A DNA stretch of 64,000 nucleotides, taken from positions 9,112 to 73,111 of the forward strand of contig RYVZ01000012.1 in assembly GCA_003979345.1 (NCBI GenBank), given 5' to 3'. Both the position numbers and the translations under genes were made by a program. The notes beneath the pieces were generated by a model. It was given only the letters and a program-made list of their open reading frames with translations. It was not told where the DNA came from and ran no database searches. Source of the stretch: Lachnospiraceae bacterium (lineage in GTDB: Bacteria; Bacillota; Clostridia; Lachnospirales; Lachnospiraceae). Of this stretch, positions 36,333-44,687 are shown piece by piece (position 1 is the first letter of the stretch; the number at the start of each line of letters is the position of its first letter).

Positions 36333-36839
36333 ATGGCATTATTAGAGAAATGGCGTGAGACAGCGTATTCTGAGACGGCAAACAAGGGAGATCTGCAGCG
36401 TTTGTGGAATGCTTATTTTGAAAAAGAAAAGAATATCTATGCGCAGCTTCTGGAGAACCCGGATGAGGAAGTCAGGGGTACGGTAGCTTCTCTTGCGGAA
36501 AAGTACGGCGTTGACCTGATGACGATGACCGGATTTCTTGACGGCATCAATGACAGCTTAAAAGAGCCGAATCCGATCGAGGAGATGGAGGAAGATACGG
36601 AAGTCAGTCTTGCATTTGATAAAGAGCGGCTGTATAAGAATATGGTTGCCGCGGAAGCGGACTGGCTTTATGAACTGGAACAGTGGGGCGCGATTTTCGA
36701 TGAGGAAAAACGCAAGGAGCTTTATAAGGAACAGAAATCGTCCACGACGATCCGCAAGGAGGCAAAAGTATATCCGAATGATCCGTGTCCGTGCGGAAGC
36801 GGCAAAAAATATAAAAAATGCTGCGGCAAAAATAAATAA
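36333..36839 (+). CDS. SEC-C zinc-motif protein
   Basis: 168 residues from ATG 36333 with AAGGATGG upstream; ATG 36309 has no site. The N-terminal ~140 residues are helical and acidic (LLENPDEEVRGTVASLAEKY). The last 20 residues are a SEC-C motif, DPCPCGSGKKYKKCCG, with four cysteines for one zinc. The SEC-C motif in SecA binds SecB or ribosomes. Stand-alone SEC-C proteins of this size are common in Lachnospiraceae and uncharacterised; a translation or protein-targeting role is possible. Confidence 0.88.
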   Translation: MALLEKWRETAYSETANKGDLQRLWNAYFEKEKNIYAQLLENPDEEVRGTVASLAEKYGVDLMTMTGFLDGINDSLKEPNPIEEMEEDTEVSLAFDKERLYKNMVAAEADWLYELEQWGAIFDEEKRKELYKEQKSSTTIRKEAKVYPNDPCPCGSGKKYKKCCGKNK

Positions 36840-36956
36840 CCGGCAGCAGGATTGTTTCCGCGGGCAACGAGCCAAAGTCGTGCTTGCGTGACCTTGGCGA
36901 TTGCCGCGAGGTTGAAATACCCGGCAGCTTGCTGCGGGGTATTTCACTTTTGCCGG
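36840..36956. repeat. Structured intergenic element with nested hairpins
   Basis: CCGGCA (36840-36845) pairs with TGCCGG (36951-36956). Inside are CGCGGGCAA/TTGCCGCG, then GCCAAaGTC...GACcTTGGC, and a separate GAAATACCC...GGGTATTTC hairpin (36914-36945). It begins right after the SEC-C stop. It may be a terminator, a mobile hairpin element or an RNA; no T-run follows. Confidence 0.55.
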
Positions 36957-37008
36957 CGTTTACGGGAGTGATACAGATGGGAGGCGCAGGCTTCCCACTT
37001 TTGATATA

Positions 37009-37129
37009 GGGAAACGCTGATCAAAGCGTTTCCCGCGCCGGATTTGCGTTGCGAAGCAACAAAAACCCCTGCAAATCCGTGCGCATCTGCCGGAGGCTCT
37101 GAGGAAGCGATGATTTAATCAGCGCTTCC
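37009..37129. repeat. 121-bp dispersed triple-hairpin element, copy B
   Basis: Essentially identical to 32805-32925, same orientation. It ends at AGCGCTTCC, after which the flanks differ. The remainder of 36957-37246 has no gene. Confidence 0.93.
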
Positions 37130-37246
37130 ATGGACAGTTCGCAGTGATCTGTCGGCTGCGGCAGGCGGCGCCGGACAGGGGTGCTGCACTGTGGCTCAAT
37201 AGGAGTAGTTGTAAGCGGGGACGTTTAGCAGGGATGGAGGGAGTGC

Positions 37247-37735
37247 ATGGAAAGCAGGGTATCAAAGGCGGTCGCCACATTTGAGGAAGGGTATAACTGC
37301 TGTCAGTCCGTGTTTTCGACTTATGCCGATTTATTCGGCATGGACAGGGAGACCGCGCTGAAGCTGTCCTGTTCGATGGGCGCGGGCGTCGGAAGAATGC
37401 GGGAAGTGTGCGGGACCGTATCGGCGATGGCACTGCTTGCCGGATTGAAGACCGGAAACACCGACCCGCAGAATCAGGCGGCCAAAACTGCAAATTATGA
37501 ACTTGTGCGTAAGCTTGCAGACGCGTTCAAAGAGGAACAGGGCGCGATCGTGTGCAGGGAGATCCTCGGTATCAGGGGACGGGAAAAGAGTGCGGCGCCT
37601 TCCATCAGGACAAAGGAATATTACAAAACGCGGCCATGCAGCAGGACGGTTGCCTGCGCATCACGCATCATTGAAACTTTGCTGCTCCCGGAACTGTTCG
37701 GAGGTGAAGCCGTCGGCGGGATGGGTACAGGCTAG
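37247..37735 (+). CDS. C_GCAxxG_C_C family redox protein
   Basis: 162 residues; RBS GGAGGGAG. Family hallmarks are a conserved Cys pair in GYNCCQSVFSTYADLFG, SMGAGVGRMREVCGTVSA, a third Cys in CREILG and a C-terminal Cys (RPCSRTVACAS). The family (TIGR01909) occurs in anaerobes, often beside redox enzymes, and is thought to bind a metal or redox cofactor; activity is unproven. Probably cytosolic. Confidence 0.92.
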   Translation: MESRVSKAVATFEEGYNCCQSVFSTYADLFGMDRETALKLSCSMGAGVGRMREVCGTVSAMALLAGLKTGNTDPQNQAAKTANYELVRKLADAFKEEQGAIVCREILGIRGREKSAAPSIRTKEYYKTRPCSRTVACASRIIETLLLPELFGGEAVGGMGTG

Positions 37736-37834
37736 ATCATTGCGGGTACTCAAATAGGGTGTTTAGATTGTGCAAAATATACGTTACTATAATAGTGCAA
37801 TGCAGGCAGGCGCAAAAAAGGAGGAGTCGGAGTC

Positions 37835-39136
37835 ATGTCGGATGTGATCGATCGTTTTTTAGAATATGTCAGAATAGATACGCAGTCGGACGAGGAGACG
37901 GGGACGTCGCCGTCCACGGCAAAACAGCACGATCTGGCAAAGCTGCTTTATGAACAGCTTTGCGCGATGGGGATAGAGCGGGTGGTGTATGATAAGGAGC
38001 ATTGCTATGTTTACGCATTTCTGCCTGAGAACGATGGCGTAGACGGAGGAAGCGCAGATTTAGAAAAAGACGCCGGCAGCAGGAATGAAGGAGGTGAAAA
38101 AGAGTCGTCTGTCAAAAAGCGGAAAAAGCTTGGTTTTATCGCCCATATGGATACGGCGATGGAAGTGACCGGCGCCAATGTAAAACCGCGTATCGTTCCG
38201 TATGAAGGCGGGGATATTGTTCTGAATGAAGAAAAAAACATCATTTTCTCACAGCAGGAATTTCCGGAGCTTGCGCAGTATATCGGAAAAGACCTGATCG
38301 TGACGGACGGTACGACATTGCTTGGGGCGGACGATAAGGCGGGCGTTGCAGAGATTATGGCGATGACGGCATTTTTTGTGAAGCATCCGGAAGTGTCGCA
38401 CGGTGAACTGCGGATCGCGTTTACGCCCGATGAGGAGATCGGAAGCGGAACGGATCATTTTGATCTGAAGTTATTTGATGCGGACTGTGCGTATACGGTG
38501 GACGGCGGCGCGCTCGGAGAACTGGAATATGAAAACTTTAATGCGGCCTCTGCGGAGGTGGAGATCTGCGGAAGAAGCGTGCATCCCGGTGACGCCAAAG
38601 ATAAAATGATCAACGCGTCGCTCGTAGCGATGGAATACCACGCCCTGCTGCCTGAGACGGAAACGCCTGCGCATACGGAAGGTTATGAAGGCTTTTATCA
38701 TCTGACGGATATGAGCGGTGAGATCGAGCGCGCGAATCTGTCCTATCTGATCAGGGATCATGACAGGGAGCGCTTTGAACAGCGCAAGGAGCGGATGCGC
38801 AAAGCGGCAGAAGAGATCAATACGCGGTACGGGCAGGAGCTTGTGCGTATGAAGATCGAGGATTCCTATTATAATATGTGTGAAAAGATCAAGCCGCATT
38901 TGGAGCTGATCGAGTATGCGCGCGGAGCGATGGACGAGCTTGGCATTCCGGCAAAAACCGTTCCGATCCGCGGCGGTACGGACGGAGCGAGATTATCCTA
39001 TATGGGGCTTCCCTGTCCGAATCTGTGCACGGGCGGAAGAAACTGTCACAGCAGATTTGAGTATGCCTGCGTGCAGGATATGGAACTGATGGTAAATGTT
39101 CTGATCGGAATCGCGAAACGGTTTTTGTGTGAATAA
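37835..39136 (+). CDS. pepT: Peptidase T (tripeptide aminopeptidase)
   Basis: 433 residues; RBS GGAGGAG. M20 dizinc peptidase with FIAHMDTAMEVTG (first His and Asp), TLLGADDKAGVAEIM (bridging Asp), TPDEEIGSGTDHFD (catalytic Glu and metal Glu), and ending GGTDGARLSYMGLPCPNL. It removes the N-terminal residue of tripeptides in the cytosol. A charged insert of about 30 residues (DLEKDAGSRNEGGEKESS) lies just before the first metal motif and is not usual in PepT. Confidence 0.94.
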   Translation: MSDVIDRFLEYVRIDTQSDEETGTSPSTAKQHDLAKLLYEQLCAMGIERVVYDKEHCYVYAFLPENDGVDGGSADLEKDAGSRNEGGEKESSVKKRKKLGFIAHMDTAMEVTGANVKPRIVPYEGGDIVLNEEKNIIFSQQEFPELAQYIGKDLIVTDGTTLLGADDKAGVAEIMAMTAFFVKHPEVSHGELRIAFTPDEEIGSGTDHFDLKLFDADCAYTVDGGALGELEYENFNAASAEVEICGRSVHPGDAKDKMINASLVAMEYHALLPETETPAHTEGYEGFYHLTDMSGEIERANLSYLIRDHDRERFEQRKERMRKAAEEINTRYGQELVRMKIEDSYYNMCEKIKPHLELIEYARGAMDELGIPAKTVPIRGGTDGARLSYMGLPCPNLCTGGRNCHSRFEYACVQDMELMVNVLIGIAKRFLCE

Positions 39137-39190
39137 AATGAAGATTTTCTAAGCAGACAAGGTACGCCTGCTAAGAAAATCTAAATCATT
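39137..39190. repeat. Hairpin repeat family, copy 3
   Basis: AATGAAGATTTTCTAAGCAG ... CCTGCTAAGAAAATCTAA ... TCATT. It begins at the base after the pepT stop and nearly matches 13964-14019. It could serve as the pepT 3' end structure. Confidence 0.85.
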
Positions 39191-39265
39191 CTTTTGGATT
39201 TGAGATTAGTGTGTGAGGAGTTTCTCAAAGCTGATGACATCATGTCAGGAAAGGAAAAGAAAAAT

Positions 39266-40273
39266 ATGGCAAGGATCATAGGAAATGATCTTCCGGGCAT
39301 GCCGTGGCAGGACAAACCGGAGGGATACCGGATGCCGGTGTGGCGTTATGATAAAAACCCGATCATCGGCAGAAACGAGATAAAGCGTTCCAACAGCATT
39401 TTTAACAGCGCGGTCGTACCGTTTCATGACGGATATGCAGGTGTGTTCCGCTGCGACAGCCGTTCTGTCAGTATGGACATTTTTGCAGGATTTTCCGAGG
39501 ATGGCATTCATTTTCATATTTCGGACGAGCCGATCGTCTTTTTGGGCGATAAAGAGGTGACAAAGCGGGAGTACCGTTATGATCCGCGCGTCTGCTTTTT
39601 GGAGGACCGATACTATATCACTTGGTGTAACGGATATCACGGCCCGACGATCGGAATCGGCTATACGTTTGACTTCAAGACGTTTTATCAGCTTGAAAAT
39701 GCATTCCTTCCCTATAACCGCAACGGTGTGCTGTTCCCGCGCAAAATCGGCGGCAGATATATGATGCTTTCAAGACCGTCGGATACCGGTCATACGCCGT
39801 TCGGTGATATCTTTATCAGTCAGAGTCCTGATCTGGAGTTTTGGGGACATCACAGGCATGTCATGAGCGCGGTAAAGGGAGATGTGTCTGCATGGCAGAG
39901 TACGAAGATCGGGCCGGGACCCGTGCCGATCGAGACCGACGAGGGGTGGCTTCTCATTTATCACGGCGTACTCACGACCTGTAACGGCTATGTGTATCGT
40001 ATGGGCGTGGCGCTGCTTGATAAAGAAGAACCGTGGAATGTGCTGGGACGCAGCCGGGATTACATTTTGGCGCCATATGAATATTATGAGTGTGTGGGGG
40101 ACGTACCGAACGTCGTGTTCCCGTGCGCGGCACTCGGCGACGCATCGAGCGGACGGATCGCTGTTTATTACGGCTGTGCTGACACCGTGACGGGGCTGGC
40201 ATTTACGACCGTGGATGAACTGCTTACCTATATGCGTGAGAATCCGCTTTTGCAGGACACAGTCGGTTTTTAA
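39266..40273 (+). CDS. Glycoside hydrolase family 130 phosphorylase
   Basis: 335 residues from ATG 39266 (MARIIGNDLPGMPWQ), with AGGAAAGG about 12 bases upstream; TTG 39194 and ATG 39239 are in frame. Five-bladed propeller family acting on beta-mannosides by phosphorolysis. NSIFNSAVVPFHDGYAGVFR, YRYDPRVCFLEDRYYITWCN with the catalytic Asp in YDPRV, GRNGVLFPRKIGG-like sequence (RNGVLFPRKIGG) and GPGPVPIETDEGWLLIYHG are characteristic. Likely mannosyl-glucose or mannooligosaccharide phosphorylase. No other mannan gene is adjacent, so the exact substrate is undecided. Confidence 0.93.
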   Translation: MARIIGNDLPGMPWQDKPEGYRMPVWRYDKNPIIGRNEIKRSNSIFNSAVVPFHDGYAGVFRCDSRSVSMDIFAGFSEDGIHFHISDEPIVFLGDKEVTKREYRYDPRVCFLEDRYYITWCNGYHGPTIGIGYTFDFKTFYQLENAFLPYNRNGVLFPRKIGGRYMMLSRPSDTGHTPFGDIFISQSPDLEFWGHHRHVMSAVKGDVSAWQSTKIGPGPVPIETDEGWLLIYHGVLTTCNGYVYRMGVALLDKEEPWNVLGRSRDYILAPYEYYECVGDVPNVVFPCAALGDASSGRIAVYYGCADTVTGLAFTTVDELLTYMRENPLLQDTVGF

Positions 40274-40356
40274 TGGCATAAGGTAATGAACTATAGATAT
40301 TCAAAAGAAGATCAGATATGATCTTAAAAATATGTGTTTTTTCCAGGGTTGATAAA

Positions 40357-41028
40357 ATGAGGGCGGAAATGAATCTGGTGGAGAGAATGAAGCAGCTTAC
40401 GCTGCGCAGATGGATCGGCATGGCAGCCGGAAATATCATATTGGCGGTCGGCGTCTGCATTTTGAAATGGTCCGGGACCGGAAACGATCCGTATACAGGC
40501 ATGAATATGGCGCTTGCAGCCGTAATCGGTCTGCGGTTCGGTGTTTTTCAGATCATCATCAATTGCTTTGTATTTTTGCTGGAGCTGTTTTTCGGGCGCA
40601 AATATATCGGCCCCGGAACGATCGTGAATTGGTTTCTGATCGGGCCGCTTGTGGATTGGTTTTATCCGGTTTTGAGACATTGGTTTTTTGGTGTGCCGTC
40701 CTCATGGGGGCAGCAGCTTGTTCTGGCTGTGCTCGGGGTGATCGTAATCAGCTTTGCCTGCTCTGTATATCAGACTGCGGACGCGGGAATTTCGCCGTAT
40801 GACTCGCTTGCGATTATCGGGGAAGAACGCACGCCGATCCCGTATTTCTGGTGCCGCATGTTCTGTGACGGAGTCTGCGCGCTCGTATGCTTTCTGGCGC
40901 ATGGCGTGGTCGGTATCGGTATGTTGCTCTGTGCGTTTGCCTTAGGCCCGGTCATTGCGTTTTTCAACCGATTTTTCTCAGTCCCGGTGCTTCTCGGGCG
41001 AGAAAAGAAAACGACGGCGGGCAGTTAA
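40357..41028 (+). CDS. YczE/YitT-like membrane protein (DUF6198-like)
   Basis: About 223 residues from ATG 40357; ATG 40318 and 40369 are alternatives, the last with GAGGGCGG upstream. Five membrane segments; the N-terminus WIGMAAGNIILAVGVCILKW and motifs GNDPYTGMNMAL and AGISPYDSLAII are characteristic of YczE-type proteins, where a repeated G-x-D/S-PY motif marks two similar halves. Function in the family is unproven. The SRPBCC pseudogene follows. Confidence 0.82.
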   Translation: MRAEMNLVERMKQLTLRRWIGMAAGNIILAVGVCILKWSGTGNDPYTGMNMALAAVIGLRFGVFQIIINCFVFLLELFFGRKYIGPGTIVNWFLIGPLVDWFYPVLRHWFFGVPSSWGQQLVLAVLGVIVISFACSVYQTADAGISPYDSLAIIGEERTPIPYFWCRMFCDGVCALVCFLAHGVVGIGMLLCAFALGPVIAFFNRFFSVPVLLGREKKTTAGS

Positions 41029-41034
41029 ATTCTT

Positions 41035-41193
41035 ATGAAAAACATCAGAAACATTTTTTCATGGCTGTATTTAGAAAGCGGATGGCGGGGGAGCAGTACG
41101 GAGGATAAGACGATTTTAAGTGAAGCGGAAGGTAGTGGGATGAAAAAACAGACGATAACGGCATTGTTTTCCTGTGACATAAAGACGGTTTAG
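41035..41193 (+). CDS. 52-codon frame ending in the SRPBCC pseudogene
   Basis: From ATG 41035 the frame reads MKNIRNIFSWLYLESGWRGS... through MKKQTITALFSCDIKTV to TAG 41191. It joins the pseudogene start in the same frame. The first 35 residues are not recognised and may be a remnant. Weak coding evidence. Confidence 0.2.
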   Translation: MKNIRNIFSWLYLESGWRGSSTEDKTILSEAEGSGMKKQTITALFSCDIKTV

Positions 41194-41402
41194 GATATTG
41201 TTACGGATAACACGGATACAGATTGGCGGACGGAACCGTCCAGGGTTAAAGTGACGGTGAAACGAAGATCACTTTTACTGAGGAAGCTTCAGTCAAAAAT
41301 CCGGTTATGAATCTCTTTGTAAAAAGTTATTTGAAAAAGCAGCAGGCGCGGTATATTGCTGATTTGAAAAAAAGACTTTACAATTCTGATAAAGTGGAAT
41401 AG
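41140..41402 (+). pseudogene. Decayed SRPBCC-family gene
   Basis: ATG 41140 after GGTAGTGGG encodes MKKQTITALFSCDIKTV, then TAG at 41191 where a Trp (TGG) is expected, then DIVTDNTDTDWRTEPSRV. After an internal deletion and frameshift the C-terminal part is intact: TKITFTEEASVKNPVMNLFV and KQQARYIADLKKRLYNSDK, ending TAG 41402. This is the pattern of a small SRPBCC (START-like) protein of about 140 residues missing its middle. Stop, deletion and frameshift together mean it is not functional. Confidence 0.8.
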
Positions 41403-41411
41403 AATACAACT

Positions 41412-41670
41412 AATCAATAAGAAAATACGTTGACGGGGAACGAAGCACAACGGAATGTCTACAGAGAACGACGCCGCATATGCGAGATGAAAGCGCCTGA
41501 CAGGAAATGTGCGGGAACCGCCCCCTGAGTGACTTTAACAGAGTCCGTTTGTCCTGCGTTACGGGAGAATGAGAGGCAGAAATTTTTAGAAATTTCTGCA
41601 AGCAGGGTGGAACCGCGTTCATACGTCCCTTGCATTGCATGTGTTTGCGATGCGGGGGATTTTTTTATGC
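41412..41670 (+). promoter_or_regulatory. T-box riboswitch, threonine type
   Basis: Canonical T-box sequence TGGAACCGCG (41608-41617) preceded by a GGCAGAAATT...AATTTCTGC stem III. The AG-bulge-like CTACAGAGA lies in stem I. GGGAACCGCCCCCTGAG places the specifier as ACC (41517-41519), a threonine codon. Uncharged tRNA-Thr would pair with the T-box bulge and prevent the terminator at 41626. It controls the small membrane protein and thrS. Confidence 0.93.
41626..41667 (+). terminator. T-box terminator
   Basis: TCCCTTGCATTGCA ... TGCGATGCGGGGGA followed by eight T (41660-41667). It competes with the antiterminator containing TGGAACCGCG. Confidence 0.9.
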
Positions 41671-41847
41671 GCGATCGTCAGAGAGCGGAGCGGGCGGGAA
41701 AAATCCGCTGATTAAGATTTGCTTCGCTGCTTAGCGCACAAAATGAGAACAGAAAACAAAGGCACGACCGCCATGCACAAGGGCAGATATCCGGGGACAA
41801 TACGGCGGAGAAAAGATGACGGACAAAACGAAAAAGGAGGAAACAGC

Positions 41848-42138
41848 GTGAAAGAGAAAATGGAAGTATGGATGCAGAAACTGACTGAGGAGACCACCGT
41901 GACGAAGCGTGAACTGGCGCTCGGAGCGGCGGTCTGCACATTGGCTGGAATGGTAGTCGGCATTTTGATCGCCAAGGTCACGAATGGATTGTCATGGTCT
42001 TTAAGCATCATGAGCAATAATGGAAATGACAATGGAAATCATAACGGGAATTATGATACCGGCTGCGGAGAGAATTCGGAACCCGATCAGGATCACAATG
42101 ATTGTAAAAAGAAAAAATGCTGCAAAAAAAGAAAGTAA
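41848..42138 (+). CDS. Small membrane protein with Asn/Gly-rich and Cys/Lys-rich tail
   Basis: 96 residues from GTG 41848, preceded by AAAAAGGAGG. An N-terminal amphipathic helix (MKEKMEVWMQKLTEETTVTK), one membrane segment (LALGAAVCTLAGMVVGILIA) and a low-complexity tail (NNGNDNGNHNGNYD, then CKKKKCCKKRK). The tail could bind metal or anionic polymers. It lies between the threonine T-box and thrS with no other promoter seen, so it is probably co-transcribed. Family not recognised. Confidence 0.7.
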   Translation: MKEKMEVWMQKLTEETTVTKRELALGAAVCTLAGMVVGILIAKVTNGLSWSLSIMSNNGNDNGNHNGNYDTGCGENSEPDQDHNDCKKKKCCKKRK

Positions 42139-42286
42139 CAATTTCTAAAAGATAAGCAGGCGTTTCTGAAACAGGAAAATGAAACAATAAAGCGAAACAA
42201 CAAAGCATAAGGGAAACACAAAAGAAGAAGCATAAAAAAGAAACGCCAAAAAAGATTTTCGAATAGTATGGAAGGAGCGAATCATC

Positions 42287-44251
42287 ATGAAAATCACATT
42301 AAAAGACGGAAGCGTGAAAGAATATGAACAGCCGATGAGCGTCTATGAAATTGCGGCGGACATTAGTGAGGGTCTTGCGCGTATGGCGTGCGCGGGGGAG
42401 GTGAACGGCAGCGTGGTCGATCTGCGCACCGTGATAAGTGAAGACGCGTCGCTTCAGATCATCACGGCAAATGACGCGGAGGGTTTAAGGGTGATCCGCC
42501 ATACAGCGTCCCATGTCCTTGCCGAGGCGGTGAAGCGGCTGTTTCCGGATGCAAAAGTGACGATCGGTCCCGCGATCGAGGACGGATTTTATTACGATTT
42601 TGACGCGGAGCCGTTTTCAAGGGAAGATCTTGACAAATTGGAAGATGAGATGAAAAAAATCATTAAAGAAGGGCATGCGCTGACACGATTTACATTGCCG
42701 AGGGACGAGGCGGTCAGGCTGATGGAAGAAAAAGGAGAGCCGTATAAGGTAGAGCTGATTCGGGATCTTCCTGAGGACGCCGAAATTTCATTCTATGATC
42801 AGGGCGGTTTTGTCGATCTCTGTGCGGGACCGCATTTGATGAGCACAAAAGGCATCAAAGCGTTTAAGCTGATATCATCTTCCATGGCATACTGGCGCGG
42901 AGACGCGTCAAAAGCGCGTTTGCAGCGTATTTATGGAACAGCGTTCAATAAAAAAGACGAGCTTGCGGCACATCTGGAAAAGCTTGAGGATGCGAAGCGC
43001 CGCGATCATAACAGGCTCGGGCGGGAGATGGAACTGTTCACGACAGTGGATGTGGTCGGTCAGGGACTTCCCCTGTTTATGCCGAAGGGAACCAAAATGA
43101 TCATGAAGCTGCAGCGCTGGATCGAGGACTTAGAGGATAAAGAGTGGGGCTATGTCCGCACGAGGACGCCGCTCATGGCAAAGAGTGACCTGTATAAGAT
43201 TTCCGGTCATTGGGATCATTATAAGGAAGGCATGTTCGTGCTCGGCGATGAGGAAAAGGACAAAGAAGTATTTGCACTCCGTCCGATGACCTGCCCGTTC
43301 CAGTATTATGTATACAAAAATTCTCAGAAATCTTACCGCGATCTGCCTTACCGGATGTCCGAGACTTCGACGCTTTTTAGGAATGAGGACTCCGGCGAGA
43401 TGCACGGCTTAACACGCGTGCGTCAGTTCACGATCACGGAGGCGCATAATGTCATCAGACCGGATCAGGCGGAGGAAGAGATCAGAAACTGCCTACATCT
43501 GACACTTAATATCTTAAAGACGCTCGGGCTTCAGGATGAGGTAACATTCCGGCTTTCGAAGTGGGATCCGAATAACCGTGAAAAATATCTCGGTGACGAA
43601 GCGTATTGGGAGACGACGCAGAATGCTCTGCGCCAGGTGCTGATCGAGGAGAATCTGCCGTTTGAAGAAGCGGACGGAGAAGCCGCTTTTTACGGACCGA
43701 AAATTGATACGCAGGCGAAGAATGTATACGGAAAAGAAGACACGATGTGTACGGTTCAGCTTGACTGTGCAATTGCCGAAAATTTTGATATGTATTATAT
43801 TGACCAGAACGGCGATAAGATTCGTCCGTATATCATTCACAGAACATCGCTTGGCTGCTATGAGAGAACGCTTGCATGGCTGATCGAGAAATATGCGGGC
43901 AAGTTTCCGACATGGCTCTGCCCCGAACAGGTCAGAGTGCTTCCGATTTCGGAGAAATATGAGGAATATGCACAGAAAGTGAAAAAAGAGCTGGAAGCAA
44001 ACGGTGTGGACGTGACTGTTGACGCAAGACCGGAGAAGATCGGATTTAAGATCCGGGAGGCGCGCCTTGCAAGGCTCCCGTATATGCTCGTTGTCGGCGA
44101 GCAGGAGCAGTCGCAGGGGCTTGTCTCGGTCCGGAGCCGCTTTGCAGGCGACGAGGGGCAGAAGCCGCTCTCCGAATTTATTACACAGATCTGTGAGGAG
44201 ATCCGCACAAAACAGATCCGCGAAGAACAGGCGGAGAATGTACAGCAGTAA
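42287..44251 (+). CDS. thrS: Threonyl-tRNA synthetase
   Basis: 654 residues; RBS GGAAGGAGCG. TGS domain (1-62), editing/SAD domain (HTASHVLAEAVKRLFPDAK; zinc-like LCAGPHL), class II catalytic core with motif 2 FRNEDSGEMHGLTRVRQF and motif 3 GCYERTLAWLIEKYAGKFP, and an anticodon-binding domain from about 545 (WLCPEQVRVLPISEKYEEY). Charges tRNA-Thr in the cytosol. Regulated by the threonine T-box about 620 bases upstream, across the small membrane-protein gene. Confidence 0.98.
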   Translation: MKITLKDGSVKEYEQPMSVYEIAADISEGLARMACAGEVNGSVVDLRTVISEDASLQIITANDAEGLRVIRHTASHVLAEAVKRLFPDAKVTIGPAIEDGFYYDFDAEPFSREDLDKLEDEMKKIIKEGHALTRFTLPRDEAVRLMEEKGEPYKVELIRDLPEDAEISFYDQGGFVDLCAGPHLMSTKGIKAFKLISSSMAYWRGDASKARLQRIYGTAFNKKDELAAHLEKLEDAKRRDHNRLGREMELFTTVDVVGQGLPLFMPKGTKMIMKLQRWIEDLEDKEWGYVRTRTPLMAKSDLYKISGHWDHYKEGMFVLGDEEKDKEVFALRPMTCPFQYYVYKNSQKSYRDLPYRMSETSTLFRNEDSGEMHGLTRVRQFTITEAHNVIRPDQAEEEIRNCLHLTLNILKTLGLQDEVTFRLSKWDPNNREKYLGDEAYWETTQNALRQVLIEENLPFEEADGEAAFYGPKIDTQAKNVYGKEDTMCTVQLDCAIAENFDMYYIDQNGDKIRPYIIHRTSLGCYERTLAWLIEKYAGKFPTWLCPEQVRVLPISEKYEEYAQKVKKELEANGVDVTVDARPEKIGFKIREARLARLPYMLVVGEQEQSQGLVSVRSRFAGDEGQKPLSEFITQICEEIRTKQIREEQAENVQQ

Positions 44252-44274
44252 CGGCGGATCGTTGAAAGACGCGA

Positions 44275-44475
44275 AAAACATCGGCAGTCATGATGCGCAG
44301 GACGATTGTTTCCGGGGAAGCGACGGCTATGAGAAACCTCTGCAATTGGAAATCGGTATGACGGAGAGCGAAGTCAATGCAAACGAGGTACTTTTGGGTA
44401 GATTCCAACGGCGGCTATATCCGGGTGGCGTTTCGGGCTGACGGTACGGTAAAATCTTACGCGGGATTTTGCTAA
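44275..44475 (+). pseudogene. Frameshifted remnant of a small SmpA-like gene
   Basis: Frame 1 carries LQLEIGMTESEVNANEVL near 44340-44395. Shifted by one base, it continues RYFWVDSNGGYIRVAFRADG and TVKSYAGFC, stopping at TAA 44475. The two halves together resemble the GMTxxEV...F..DG.V pattern of SmpA/OmlA-like domains in small lipoproteins. No intact start or signal peptide is visible. Confidence 0.5.
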
Positions 44476-44501
44476 GGAAGTGCTGATTAAATCATCGCTT
44501 C
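44476..44501. repeat. Solo hairpin of the dispersed element, inverted
   Basis: GGAAGTGCTGATTAAATC followed by ATCGCTTC, the reverse complement (with changes) of hairpin 3 of the 121-bp elements. It abuts the end of the frameshifted remnant. Confidence 0.7.
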
Positions 44502-44687
44502 TCTAAAATCATTCTGCGAAACTGAATAGAAAGAAAAAGCTTGTCCAAACTAATAAGAGGCAGAGAGCGCATAGTTGCTCTTTGCCTCAAATTCTTGATG
44601 ATGAAAAGCATGAAATGTTTAGAAAAGCATGAAATGCTTTTTGGCGTCAGTTGTTTCAGGTCAAACGGGACGAAAAGGAGGACAAGA

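Noticed and set aside
44019..44441. 140-residue ORF overlapping the end of thrS
   Set aside because: Mostly out of frame with the intact thrS 3' end; only its last part overlaps the SmpA-like remnant, annotated as a pseudogene.
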